Below are positions 12,340 through 25,023 of a stretch of DNA of 64,000 nucleotides, one piece after another. Under the pieces are notes generated by a model that saw only the letters and a program-made list of their open reading frames with translations, was not told the origin of the DNA and ran no database searches. Location of the stretch: NCBI GenBank assembly GCA_000711775.1, contig ARYC01001186.1:32532-96531 (forward strand), written 5' to 3'. Every line of letters begins with the position of its first letter. The first letter of the stretch is position 1. The DNA is from Oxytricha trifallax (lineage: Eukaryota > Ciliophora > Spirotrichea > Sporadotrichida > Oxytrichidae). The translations under genes and the position numbers were made by a program.

Positions 12340-12666
12340 CTATCGACGAATGGAACTCGAAAGTTATAAATAGCTGGGCTATTCATTCCAGCTATTCTTA
12401 ATGAGGTACCACCACCTGGTTTCTAATTTGGTTATAATTATCTCTACCCATAATACTATGAAATTATGCTTTAATTTTTGGCTCCTATGCTTCCACGTCA
12501 TATTGGAGATCTTTCCGTAAAATTTAATTGCTTAGCTAGGGTTTTATTTGTTATTGTTCGCACAAAGCGAGATTTCTAGTTGTTCACAGAGTAATTATTC
12601 AAAATAATCATTGAAACTACCGATAATGTAAGGACTAAACTAAAAGTAAATAAAGTTAAAATCTAA
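12340..12666 (+). CDS. Unrecognised protein segment
   Basis: The plus-strand frame gives LQIAGLFIPAILNEVPPPGF, then QFGYNYLYPQYYEIMLQFLA and PMLPRHIGDLSVKFNCLARV, ending near TTDNVRTKLKVNK. About 105 residues are well composed with TAA/TAG as Gln. No domain is recognised. It converges on the coiled-coil gene that ends at about 12715 on the other strand. The 5' end is uncertain: a different frame upstream (12135-12401) is rich in aromatic residues and is less convincing. Confidence 0.45.
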
Positions 12667-12714
12667 ATTTAAGGTATATATATAATAGTTATGGTTGTTA
12701 TTTATTAAAGTTGC

Positions 12715-13835
12715 CAACTTAGTCCTTCAGAGAATTGAAATTTTTAAAGCTATGTTAATCTAGCATTTAATTCTTGAAAATCTCTGGTTGACCTTTAGTC
12801 TGATTACTATAAACATTTGGATTTTTCCTTCAGTCATTAGCACCACATCTCCATAGTGATTTCTGCTGTCAGAGAGATATTTTCCAATTTGCCTACTTTA
12901 GCACGAAGTCTATCGTGAGTTTTACGAGTTATCTCTAATACTTAATTTAAAGTCTCTATTGTTCCTTCCATCAAGTTGCATTACATGGTTTTAATTATAT
13001 AAAAAAAATAATTGACAGGCAGGGAAAGAATTATTATTTAATAAAATTAGAAATTAAACTTGATCTTGTTCCTATACTCCATAACTCATCGTCATCTCTT
13101 CAAAGCTAAAATTCTCTATAAATTATGAATGGCTAGATAAGCGTCAATCAGCATTTATTTTAGCAAGTAAATAATAAATTCAGGTGGTGTGTCATTAAGA
13201 GCATTAATGGTCTCAAAGCAATATAAATTTCTAGAGAGCAAGTCTTTCTCATTGAGTGATTATATTAGTTGCGCAGATAAGATTATCTGACTAAATTCTC
13301 TTGGTTCTTGAAATCTTAGAGCAAGTCTAATTGAGATAAAAATGATCTACCCATTGTTTAAGCTGTGAAAAACTTAAGGTTTGTTTATTTTAAAGTTGTC
13401 AAGTGCGTTTGATACTTTTACTCTTTTCAGTTTTAAAATTTCACTGAGGGAATCTTTGATAGACTTTTGATAAATTATTTTCTTCTCTTTCAGGTAAATC
13501 TTAGCAAGTATGCTCAGAGTCTTCTGGGGCTCTTTCCAAGCACTTAATTTAAGAAGTAAGTACCTCAATTCAGCCATCAAAATCACCCATCCTATTGATT
13601 TACTTGACCTCATTTACTGACATGAAATCCTTCTCGCTTTCATGTTGAGCTACCTTCTTTTCCATTACCAACAAAAGTTTCGCTTCTCAACCGTTTTATA
13701 GCTTTTAAATCATCTTCTATCCTTTAATGGCTTCGATGTTTTTATCTTTGCTCCTTAATTTCATCTCCAAATCTTCAATTCTATTTATAACCTGTATAAG
13801 CTATTCTTCATAGTCTTTCACTGAGAAGATAAATA
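12715..13835 (-). CDS. Large coiled-coil protein
   Basis: Three minus-strand blocks are strongly helical. The first (13830-13620) reads DYEEQLIQVINRIEDLEMKL and continues in heptads. The second, from 13613, reads MAELRYLLLKLSAWKEPQKT, then SLSEILKLKRVKVSNALDNF and, past the standard-code stop (TAA, here Gln), continues to DTPPEFIIYLLKQMLIDAYL near 13150. The third (12960-12720) reads EGTIETLNQVLEITRKTHDR. The blocks are in different frames, joined by unresolved introns or indels. Length and heptads suggest a cytoskeletal or basal-body-type structural protein. That is inference only, and no family is recognised. Confidence 0.5.
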
Positions 13836-13839
13836 TATA

Positions 13840-14875
13840 TATTTATTCGGAGTACCATTTCCAGGGATGCTAGAAAATTCTGAGGAGAAAAGGGAAAGCA
13901 TTTAAATACGCTAGTTATTAGTATCTATTACATCATAATTTTTAGCGATTAAGCTTTAGTGTGGTCTATTATGAATCATGTGCTTTCCCTCAATATTCAA
14001 TAATTTTACCGCTAGATCATTTTTTTGTCAAGAATAATAAAATCTTACTAAAGTTGATTTTGAAAGTATTCAGAGTCTACTATTTCTTCATTTTGTTTTT
14101 AAAAAAATTAAGTTCTTGAAAATCATGAGAGCAGACTATCTAGAGAAATTATTTATTACTTCCTGGAACTTAGTATACATTGACGCAGTCAATTCGTTCC
14201 TATATGTCTTTTATGCTCTTGATGATAAGGGGTGGAATTCTCAGGGTCGTAGGATACATGCACTCATAGAGGTGAGTTATTTATAAGTTCATCTGGGGTT
14301 TCGACATTTTAATAATTACATATAATTAAGAGGGGATTATGAGCAAATTCACTATTCCAATAACTTTAATACATAAATAAATTATTCCAATTAAAAACTC
14401 AATTTTACTTATTTTGCTGCTTTTACTCAAATGATCCCTGGTCAATGGGTCAAATCGTTTAATAGATCAAGTAAAAAATCAGTATTGATTATTTAAAGGG
14501 AATAAAAATAATAAAGAAATGGTGTAATCTCAGTAAAAGAACGGTAAGTTTCCACTAAAATTAGATATCTATATTGTGGCATTTTATATTTTTAAAATAC
14601 GAATTAATAATTTCTTTATTTAATTTTCTTAATTGAAATGTGTTTTAGTAATAATCTTAACTATACTCTTTTGTGCTGCTTATGATGCTGTATACAACTA
14701 ATAAAGCATCATTAGAAATAATTACCTACAGGTTCCCATAATATCTTTGAGTCTCATATCTTTAATTTTCAGGTAATTTTCATCTTGAATTATACTTTGT
14801 CTTAATAATTTAAAGTATGTTCTCCTTTTAATTTAATCCCAAATTTTAACCCCAAAAATAGAAGACAAACCTGAT
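13840..14875. other. No gene recognised; possibly 3' part of transposon relic
   Basis: AT-rich stretch lying downstream (in transcription sense) of the transposase relic. If the element is collinear with the copy at 47.6-50.8 kb, its C-terminal DDE half should be here, but I could not find a matching MDN...PIE block. Confidence 0.3.
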
Positions 14876-14879
14876 TTTC

Positions 14880-15950
14880 AGCCACAGTAGTCATTCAAGA
14901 TCTCGCCATACTGAATGACATCTTCAATTACGAGGACTTTGGTATTCCAAACTGTAAGTAGGTAATTGCTACTCACTGAAGTATGATGCATCCACTGAAA
15001 TGATCGCTTCATCTTCCGAAATTAGCTGTATGAGCAGTATTAATACCAGCAACCTCTTTTCACTTAATGCTGGTTCACTATACTTCATGTTCGATTTCTG
15101 AGCTTTACCAAATTTGAGAGAATAAATTTCCTTCAGAGTTCAAATTTAGCTTACACTGTAAGGTTATTAAATTCCTCTTTCTTGCTCATGCTCTGCATTT
15201 CAATTATGTAATGATGTAAGCGGTATCAAGTGATCTTGTAGATTCATTATTGTTTAAGTGCAACAGAAACGGCAGATTGCTCCGCTTATTTTTCCTTCCA
15301 TTTCTAACAATGAATTGACTTGATATTTCTGCTCTCTACCTCATGCTTAATCTTCTCTATTACTTTATACTAATCGTCTACCCACACCCATTTTTAGCAC
15401 ATGTCTCCCGTGGCTTCTTGCCTTCAACTTTGTAATGTTATAAAACAAAAATTTTCTTCAGCGCCAGTATTGCATTTATGCATTTTAGGTAAGGAGTCTG
15501 GAGTATCCATTTCATTAATTCATTGAAATTAATATCCCCACTTTGCTCTTTAATTAATCTTGCAGGCCTGCCACAGCTCAATTTTAATACTCAATCAGCA
15601 GATTCTTAGATATTACATTAGATTCCTTTTAGCTAATAGCCTAATCGGTCTTCTTAATCTTCATAAGGTAATGTTTAACGCCTTGACATGCTAGTCGTTT
15701 GTTGCTAAACTTTCAACATCGATTGAAGATGATTCTGCTTGCCTACCATTTCCAGAAGTAGTCTTATGATTTTTCTGATAAGATACCCATCGTTGAATAT
15801 AGCACTAACTTATTGTTGAAGAGTGAACTTAGATAAACAAGAAAGCTTTGCTGGTTAAGGATTTGAAAGAAAGTCATTTCCCAGCACTACTAGTGTCCAC
15901 TTCTACTATGGTTCAACGCACTATGCTTTATCTCCTCATGTTGCAGATTG
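14880..15950 (-). pseudogene. IS630/Tc1-like transposase relic, copy 3
   Basis: The minus strand aligns over its length with the copy at 47.6-48.8 kb. Shared landmarks are GTGGACATGAG-like DNA at the 5' side, ELWQACKIN-like against ELWQGLQDFM, LKCINAILALKK against LNRRDAKLALKK, HYKVEGKKP against HYKVEVEGMNP, then DEAIISVDAS against EDAVIISVDEW, and TKVLVIEDVIQYGEILNDY against TEVLVTDDVIEYAKMLAGY. Many frame changes show it is dead. GC content has dropped towards the AT-rich background, as expected for an old copy. The C-terminal catalytic half was not found. Confidence 0.7.
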
Positions 15951-16278
15951 CAAAGGAATCCATAGCTTAGTACTGTTTGCATTTAAAAACTGTAATGAGA
16001 AAAGATAATTTACTAACTATTACTTACTTCTAGCATACTGCGACAACGATTCAAGTACATTAGGTGTTTTGGACTTTCGAAAAAATTAAATTAAATACTA
16101 GCAGGCAATATTAAAATCATAAGCGTAAAGTTATTAATTATGTTGATTGAGATATGAAATAGATGTGATTAATTATATAACATGTTAAATTTAAACTTCA
16201 GAATAATGAGTTCCATTAAACTTACTTTCCCGTAAATCCACCACTCTTTATCACCCCTCATACTCAATTAAGGAGAAG

Positions 16279-16500
16279 AATGTTCGAAGCTTTGAAATCT
16301 TATTGCTGTTCGAAGTTATACAACTTAGGAATGCTTCTCAATAAATCAAACATATTATTACTGAAATTACAGTGCCATAATTCATTCATAAATACCAACT
16401 GTAAGAATGGCTGGTTGCTACATAAAGGAGAGTGACTAAGAAAGAAGAGTGTGAAAATACATGCTATCCTATGAATAATCCTTTACCAGGTAATTTTAAA
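16279..16500 (+). CDS. Doubtful short coding segment
   Basis: One plus-strand frame reads IITEITVPQFIHKYQLQEWL, then VATQRRVTKKEECENTCYPM. It is short but well composed. A second frame starting at ATG 16279 is also open. No family is recognised, and the segment lies beside the transposase relic, so it may be part of that element. Confidence 0.25.
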
Positions 16501-16911
16501 TTTAACAAAAGAATATACCTAGAAATAATTCGAATATTTAAGTAAATGGTTATTAATAATATAAAACCTAAAAATGTTATAATAATATTTTTAAAAAAAT
16601 TAAATAAAATTGACGAACTAAATTAAATTCCTTTTTTGAGTTCGCTCGTATATTTATATTATCTCTTTTTTTTAGATATGTTAACTTCCATATTTTTATA
16701 AATATCCTTAAATCAATCATTACATGTTTTATCTAATAGGTACTGCCTTATATTTATACATTCATTTTTATTCGTAAATTATATTCAAGTTTTGATATAA
16801 GTTTAGTGTTAAGAATTGTTAATAGCTTTACTAGATGTTGATGAATGATTTAAAATCAAATAAATTTAACATATCACTGTTTAATACTAAAATCAAACCA
16901 TCATTTTAGTC

Positions 16912-16964
16912 GTGACGTAGGCGTACCTGAGTGAGTTGACGTGGCAAACTTCTGTGACGTGGCA
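16912..16964 (+). promoter_or_regulatory. Three TGACG boxes upstream of GC-rich island
   Basis: CGTGACGTAGGCG (from 16911), GTTGACGTGGCA (16935-16946) and GTGACGTGGCA (16954-16964) repeat within 54 bp, just before the abrupt rise in GC at about 17000. Repeated TGACGT-type boxes resemble bZIP/CREB sites or a promoter unit. The assignment as a promoter for the downstream island is inference from position. Confidence 0.45.
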
Positions 16965-16999
16965 GTCGTAAAGTAGAAAACTCCGAAAAAACCAATCTC

Positions 17000-17490
17000 G
17001 CTATCACCTAATCTCCTCCCAACCAAGATGTCTGGTTACAACCCAGACAGCGCTTGCAAGATTCAATTCGGTGATAGAAGGTGGAGAAAAACGCTTACCG
17101 GTCCCACCGCTGCTGGGAAACGTAATCCCTGTCCTTTCGCTGTGGTAGCTTCAGCACCCTAACCCGGTGTGGGAGAAAAATCCTTATCGTTGGCTTCGAT
17201 GGTTCCGTCTTCTCACTTTCGAAGGCAGAGCGTACCTTCATCCTGCTCCCTATTACCTAGGAAACTGAACTCAAGCCAGGAAACTCATCTATGCAGGGAA
17301 ATCCTTAACGTGCAGACGACTCGAGGAGTCTAGGATCTGACAGATTGAACCCCGCCGACTGGCCCCTAATGCGTTGCGCCCAGCAACCCCCTACCTGCCC
17401 TCGGTAGGCCTTAGTGTAGTAGAAAGCTCTATCAGAAAGTCTCCAGCCTCGGGCCCCTGTGGGTCACCCTATCCTTATAACTTTCTAATT
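17000..17490 (+). other. Isolated GC-rich island: structured RNA gene or short coding gene
   Basis: About 490 bp of roughly half GC stands inside DNA that is otherwise about 80% AT. It contains compact potential hairpins, for example CCTACC...GGTAGG (about 17388-17407) and GACTCGAGGAGTC-like sequence (about 17317-17330). A plus-strand frame from ATG 17029 (MSGYNPDSACKIQFGDRRWR) stays open for about 150 codons using only a few reassigned stops, but its second half is Ser/Pro-rich and unconvincing. I could not match it to rRNA, tRNA, SRP RNA, RNase P or an snRNA by eye. Both an RNA gene and a GC-rich protein gene remain possible. Confidence 0.45.
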
Positions 17491-20400
17491 TAATAATAAT
17501 AGCTTTACTAGAAGAATAGTTAATTTTAGTTATTTTAATTATTCCTTAATGCCTATTTTAATGTCATAAATACTTCAAATCATTTATCAATTTAATCAAT
17601 TATATATAATTATTAAATCATTCTCTGTAAAATTTAAATAATATTTTTTTAAAATATACATAATTAATTGATAATTATCAAGTAAACTGTATGATTATAT
17701 AATAAACTATTAAAAATATCCACTCTTGATATATATGGTAATAAAAAAAGTTAATACTTGCAAAATTTCAACTCAAAGAAAAAGAAACAAAGTTATGTAG
17801 AATATATAAAATAATGAGTCAACTTCATTAAAATAAATTTTAACATCATAATCTTTTATAAATATAAAAATAACAAACATCTATATTTATTTTTAAATTA
17901 GCATAGATTTTACTGCTTAAAGTACAGGGTTTTCCACATATAAAGAAATTAGTAATGACCCGCGAAGTTTTTAGGTAGGAAGTACACATAAATCTAAATT
18001 AAAATTTGGAAATGATTTATAAGCAGCTTTCTTGACCAGCAACAATTTCTCAGAAGAAAAGTGTGTAAAGCTAGATTTTGTAAAGGAATCATAAAATGTA
18101 AAACAAAGAAAATTATTTAGATTCTCATCAAAACTATAGTGATATATTAAGAACTAACTATATATATATATATTGAATTAAAACAGTTAGTTCCTACAAT
18201 TATATTATAAATATATTTATCCTTATAACCTTGAGACGACTATATGACTAATTTTTAATACTAAATGTGTTTTTGATTTATTTAATAATGATATTTTTCT
18301 CTCGTTTTCTTATTATTTCATTTTCTTAACAAATTCTTTTTAAACTAAGAGTGATTTCTTTGTTGTATCATAAAGAGATCGACATCAAATATGCCAAATA
18401 TTTTTAATCATTTTTTCAAGTAATTATAAATAAAAATATAATATTACCCTTTTATTACTATTTGAGTAATTTATTCGTCTTGTAAAAACTCGAAGCTTAT
18501 TTAGCAGCATTATTTTTTATCATACCATATCAATCAGTTTATTATATATTTATTATCATTTTAAGCAAATTTATCATGAATAATTATATATTATCAAGCA
18601 AGTTTTAGATATATTTAAATATAACGCCTGTTAAAGCTCTGATCAACTTTATACGAAATTGGATAAGTTTGAAAATTATATTTAACAATAACTATATTAT
18701 TGAGTAAGAGGACTGCAATTTAATGTTGAATTATTAAAGTCATTTGACTACATTCTTTTTCACTTAGTTAAGTTTATCAATATAATTATTGCTATTTATT
18801 TTAATGTCTGCCTCTCTCTTTCTTTCAATATTTTTTGTAAAATAAAAAGATTATACAACTCTGAATATACAATTAATGGTAATCATGGAGTAATCAATAA
18901 CAATATTATTTGAATTTGTTAAGTTATTTAAATAGCGAGAGTAATCAAATAAAAGCATTTAATTTGCAATATAAGTTTACTGATATGAGATTTTACTTTG
19001 GTGTTTAGTATATCTTTAAATAATTAGAGAGCCTATTCATATGTATTATAATAAATGAATAAATATCTATCTTTTATTATTAATTTAACTATTAGCTAGA
19101 TTCAGCTATAAGATTATTAGTCTTAATGATTCATCATTTGATGAATGATTTTTTTAAAGTTTAATATAATTGAAAGGAAGTTAATAACTCCAAATACATT
19201 ACTTACAATTATTTTTATAGTTTTCATTGCGAATATTTGAGAATCAGTTTAAAGTTTTATTTTATCAATACCTTTTTTGATAATTAAATGCTTAGTATAA
19301 ATCTTAAATAATTGATAAGTTATCATCATAGTCAAATATTTTTCAATTATCTTAATCATCTTTAAGATTACATAAATCTTCATAATATAATTATTGTTAG
19401 ATATCTAATTTAGTAAGATTTTTTTTTTCATGTTTCGTTGCATTTTTAAATTTAATTAAAATAAAAATAAACTGCCACTCGAACTAAACAAGAGATTATT
19501 CTTGATTACTTATTGATTTACTATTATTTGAAGAATTGTTGTTGGGAGTAAATAATAAGTCCCAGTTGATATAATAGCTATTAAAAAAATAATGTAAAGT
19601 AATTATAATGTTTAAAACATATATTAATGTATGCATTTTTTTAATATAAAAATATCTTTAAATAATTTTCAAAATAAATTTTAAGTTATCCTTTAAAATC
19701 AAATAATAAGATTTTAAAAATATTAAAAAAACATAATATTCTAGAAAAATATAAAATCATTAAAAATAAATTAACAAATTTGTATTATAAATAAAAAAAA
19801 AACATAAAAAATTAGTTGAAAAATATTCATTAAATAATTATTAAAAAATGAAAAATAGTTTATTAAAATAAATTATTTTTATTTTTTTGAATAAAACTCT
19901 TAAATAATATATTAAATTTAAAAAAATGCAAGAATATATTTCGGACAAAGAAATTTATGAAAATCAGGAAATTAATTTTAAAAAATCAGAAAATTAATTA
20001 TAATATAATTTTGATATTGTAAAATGATAATATTAGTTAGATTCTTAAATAAATAGTCAATCTAAATGAAAAATGAAACTTAAAATATTAATTTGATTCG
20101 AATATGGAGACAAAGTATTAAGTTTATTAATAAATTATGGAGTAAGCTTTATTTTTAATAGCAATGAGAAGACAAATATACTAAAGTTACGATAACTTTG
20201 CATTAAGATGAAGAGTGAGTTTAAAAGGGAGAAAGTCGTTACATACTTATCTCAAAGACACTCTCCTCCATCTTATCTATTCTTTTTCAAAAACAAAAGA
20301 TAATTTAGTTATTTTCTATCATTAATTTCCTTCATTTTAATCTACCAAATTTTCTTTTTTTTCGTCAATATTTTTTTAAGCTCATTAAAAATGTATTTAT

Positions 20401-20845
20401 GTAATTACATAAGTTTATAATTTCTTAAAGAAAATTTTTGTTAATCTCTTGCTCTATTTTTTCATTTCTCCTTTTTATTTTTGTTTTAAGATGATATTAT
20501 TTTTTTCTAAGCTTTTTTATTTATCATTACCATTGATTATTTTTTATATGTTTCTAAAATAATATATATTATGATAATATTTTGTATTTTCATATTTAAT
20601 TATTATATAAATACATTTCAATCTTCTCCTATCGTTATTTGTTAAGTTATTTTCATAATTAATGAGGTATAAACAAATCTAAGTAATTTCGTGATCTTAT
20701 TATCAATCAATGTTTTATTCATAGGTTCTATCTTTTATTTTTTTCTAAATAATATACTTCTACAAGTTATCACGGCACTCACGTGCCCTAAAGCCATAGC
20801 AAATGAATGCTAAGGCTATACATAAAAAAAGCCACAAATGGTATT
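17491..20845. other. Long AT-rich gene desert
   Basis: About 3.3 kb of extreme AT content with homopolymer runs. A 9-bp inverted repeat GAACTAACT/AGTTAGTTC around a (TA)n run lies at 18151-18193. I see no gene. Confidence 0.5.
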
Positions 20846-20849
20846 GACA

Positions 20850-21790
20850 ATAAGAAATTAGTGGAAAAATTCAAATCAGTTATATAAAAACTGATAAAAG
20901 AGGGATACACATAAACGGCCAAAATCTACATTGGAATAATAATCGAAAAAGTCAATGTAATCCCAAAACAAACATCGACCCAAGACATATACCATATATG
21001 TTTATAGGGACAATAAGGTAAAAATGATAAAGAAAAAAAGGGTCCATTTTATGATAAAGAATCAAAATTGATGAAAACCAAAGAAATGAGAAAAGAATAC
21101 ATTAAACAGGTTGATTACCCTAAACTATTGGAACATTTGAGAAAGGGTACTCAAATTAAGGTAAACGGAATACAGTTATATTAGACATCTTCAGGATGAA
21201 AAAGAACGATCCTAATGATAAAAATGTGATTATACAAAACCTACCAAATGACGAACAGGTGTAAGAAGCCTTGGAAGGAGAAATTTTCAAAGTATCAAAA
21301 GAACTTCATGATGAAGGGAAAGACCTCTCACAAAATACTTAAAATTGAAACAAATACTTAAAATCCTCAAAAATGCATTTATGGTCAACATAGACTCATA
21401 AGATGATAACAGAGAAATAAAACTGCTTGGCGAATACTTCATTCAGAATGCATTCGTCAAGATACACATTTTTACTGTAATGCCTGGCAATCAAGATAAT
21501 TGATATAATTGTGAGATAAGATCAGTTGGTCTTGTAAATCATCTACTATCACAAGGAATTTAAGAATAAAATATTTTATCAAATAAAGGATGATTACAAA
21601 ACTCAAAAAGTTTTAATAAGTAATAACCTAGCAAAGGCATAGGAAATATACAAATCAAACATATCAATTAACAGCCCTTCAAGAAATCTCAACACTAGTT
21701 TAGTATTAATCTAAAAGTTGATGCAATCAAAAAGAATCAGACATTTTTTAGTTTCAATAATTATTATTATTAATATAATACAAAACAATG
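20850..21790 (+). pseudogene. Possible RNA-binding (PABP/RRM-like) gene, frames broken
   Basis: Protein-like blocks follow one another on the plus strand: KSKLMKTKEMRKEYIKQVDY, then DIFRMKKNDPNDKNVIIQNL with PNDEQVQEALEGEIF, which has the look of the start of a poly(A)-binding-protein RRM (PNDKNVxIxNLP), then LLGEYFIQNAFVKIHIF, like an RRM end. A Lys/Ile/Asn-rich tail (NNLAKAQEIYKSN) runs to about 21780. TAA/TAG must be read as Gln in every block. Frames change at least twice. The RRM assignment rests on short motifs and is tentative. Confidence 0.35.
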
Positions 21791-24700
21791 GGAAAATTGA
21801 AAAGTTTAAGATATAAAAAATTGTAATAAATCTTAAACTGTAATTTTAATCATACTATACATTTCAAAATAAATAAAATTTAAAGTTTTTTTGTACTTGA
21901 TCTTAGATATTATTAGTATGTGATTCATAATAATTTTCATAATTCGTTTATTTATCTATTCTCTAAATTGATTATTATCGAACGAAGTCAATTTGATGAG
22001 AATAATTTAATATTATTATAGTATAAAGGGATCGTTGATACATCCTCTGAATAAAATGATTGCTTAATATTATCGCACATTGAAAACACAAATTTTTAAA
22101 ATGGAGTATGAGTCTCAATTTTATAAAGTGATAAGTTCAGAAGTTATAAATCAAAATTGATTTATTTAAGCAAGAATGGATTTGGTCAACTTACTTAATA
22201 TTTAATGAAAGAAATAGAAAACCCAATAAGGTAAAGAAAAATCGCAGTATGTGTTACAAAAACACATTTTATTTATTAATCTATAAAATTATAAATCTAA
22301 TCAGTTATTTTAATTAATAAATACAACTTTTTATTTTGAATAATATATAATCAATATTATGAACGATATACACCATTTATGTATGTATGTTAAGAGTGTG
22401 GAGCCATAGCTCACCGCACTATAATTTACCTTAACTTAAACTAAATTTTTCTAAATAATATTTTTATCAATTTAATCTGCATTTCTTTTAAGTTTTTTGT
22501 TTCTTCTGTTTTCACTTAAATTTTACTACTATCTTCATATTACATTTGTTATGTTAAGATTTTATCAATTTATTAAAATCTCTATTAAATAGTTTCGTTT
22601 TGATGATTTGATTTTATTCATTTGATCCCTTTTAGATTTTTACTAATTAAATTTTCTATTTATTATGAGGATTTATCCTTAATGTTTTTAAGAATTTTAA
22701 TACAAAGCAATTTAGCATATAAAAAGATAAAAAAAAATAAGCTGTAGGAAATTTAAAGAATAAAAGTAAAGGAAGTAGATTAAGATTGTTTTTCTTGGGT
22801 TTTTTTTATTAAAAGTGAGAGTGAAATTCTCTTAATACTATAGAAGCAGATTAAATTATCTACAGAGTTGCTGTCGACTAAAGTTTTACTTTTTAGCTGC
22901 CTACTTTTAAAGCTTGATTAAGGAATTTATTATTAATATCAAATTACTTTAATTCTGTAAAGACTTAGCATAAACTCTTTATGAATTTTGAGTGAATTCT
23001 GAGTCATCTTTTGTTGAGAATTGTATCACTTATAAAATACAGAATGAAAAGCGTTCTAATTCATTTTGGATTTTTTGCTTTTTGAACATTAGAAGTTTAA
23101 AGTCTTAGAGGTGGGAGTTCGTATGCTGCACCTACCAAAAACTTTAGTCTGCAGCAACTCTTGTGAACGATGACTAATTTTTATTTCTAATAAAAATATG
23201 CAAAGATTTACGATAATATTTATATTATAATTGAGATGAAACATCATCTGATAAATTTTCGTTTAAATTATTTATTTATTTTAATAAATTCAAATTAAAT
23301 TAAAGACCTTATTAATTATTCGAATTAATAAACAAAAATGTTAAATTTGATGTAAACTGATTATTGCATATAATTCTATAAATAGATAAATTTTGTGATT
23401 ATCAATAATTTTGCTGTAGTAAAATATAAATATATCAATTAAAAATTGATTTTTTAAATATTAAAGATTGACATTCTTTTCCAAAATAGCTTCTGTTACT
23501 GAATGTTTTGAAAATTTGTTTTAACAATTATCCTTATAAAAAAGAATAAATAAATTTGTTAATTATTTTATAAATCATTTGCATTTAGCCAAATATCGAT
23601 AATTATATTTATATAATTATAACTCCACAGTCTCCACCCATTAACAATTAATAATATTTACTTTTTATAAAAACATTTTAAGGCTTGCTGATTTCAGTAG
23701 CTATATATCAACATTTAATTAATAGGTACATTGTGTTTATTACAAGAGCGAGTTTACTGGATTATAATGATTAAGTTCACTGCTTTATCTTCATGAGATG
23801 CATATTTCAACTACAAAAGCGATTTTGAAAGTTTGTTTTATAATTAGAATTTGTAAATTTATTATAATAAGTTATAAATGCATGCATGCTGCATTTCATA
23901 AATGTTTTTAACACTTTATTATTTTAATATAAACCATTTGCTTAGAAGAAAGAAGGATTATTTATAAGATATTGCACTATGCTTAGAATGGAGTGAAGGA
24001 TAATTAAGCTTTGACAGAGGATATACATATCATGTAAACATTTATTAATCAATATTCTGAAAACTCAACTAATGGTATGAAAAAATTATACGATTAATAA
24101 TAAATCAATTATGTCAAATAACAGCAAATATATATATTATATACTTTTAAATTTATAAAATAATGATTTATATTTAAATTTAAATTGGAGTAAATGGCGT
24201 AATATAATGCGGCAAAAACAGCCAAAAAAATGACATAACAGTAAATATTTGATTAATTAAAACTGTTAAAATCTCAAAGTTTTCAAAACCCTCATAATTT
24301 AAAACTTTTCTAATAATTAGCCTTAATATTCTCCCTCTATTTTATATTTTAGAATTGCTGATATAAATATAAATTTACGTCTTACTAGATTATTATATAA
24401 AAGACTTACATCTAAATAGTTATGTACCCTAAAGTTAAAGCAAAATGTTGAAACTTAAAAGTAAACATTTCATGTGCATAAGTTCTTTACTAGCTTATTA
24501 TTAATTAAGTTTGATAAGTATAATTTGATTATCATTTACAAAAATATTTTTAGAAGCTTCATTTTTTATGCAATAATCAACATCCACACTTTCAATTGAA
24601 TATCCATTCATTAATCTAACAGGAATATTCATTAAATTACTAAATTTATTATAATTAAAAAAAGTTTGTATGATGTATTCAATGTGAATAATTTAGTAAA

Positions 24701-24990
24701 GTAATTAAGGATAAATTTTTTGAATAATACAAACCTCATTGCAGATATTAATATTTCTGAATTAGTTAAATTGACTTTGAATATAATTGAGTTCAAATTT
24801 TATACCTATTTAAAAATACGAGAAAATAGGTAAATTGAAACAAAATATAAAGTGCAAGTTAGTTTATTTTAGTTCTAGCCATAGCTCTAATCTAAAAGTT
24901 CACTCTAAAAAATTGAACTAAGCTATTTAAGTATTCGCTAAATATTGTTACAAAATGCGAACTACTAAGCATATTCAAAAGATTATCAAA
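21791..24990. other. AT-rich DNA with one MITE-like element
   Basis: Apart from the inverted-repeat element at 22864-23161, I see no gene in this 3.2 kb on either strand. Confidence 0.4.
22864..23161. mobile_element. MITE-like inverted-repeat element
   Basis: AGAGTTGCTGTCGACTAAAG (from 22864) is repeated as its complement at 23137-23161, with CA for TC in the middle. The element is about 298 bp with TIRs of about 24 bp. No clear target duplication is visible and the interior has no gene, so it is a decayed or very short MITE. Confidence 0.55.
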
Positions 24991-25023
24991 TTAAAAAAGT
25001 TTAGAGATGATTTGGTTTTACTT

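Noticed and set aside
12135..12401. 88-codon plus-strand frame rich in Ile/Tyr/Phe
   Set aside because: Its composition is that of random AT-rich DNA, and a neighbouring frame (12340-12666) is much more protein-like.
17310..17350. tRNA-like T-loop (GGTTCAATC on the minus strand)
   Set aside because: No matching acceptor, D or anticodon stems could be drawn around it.
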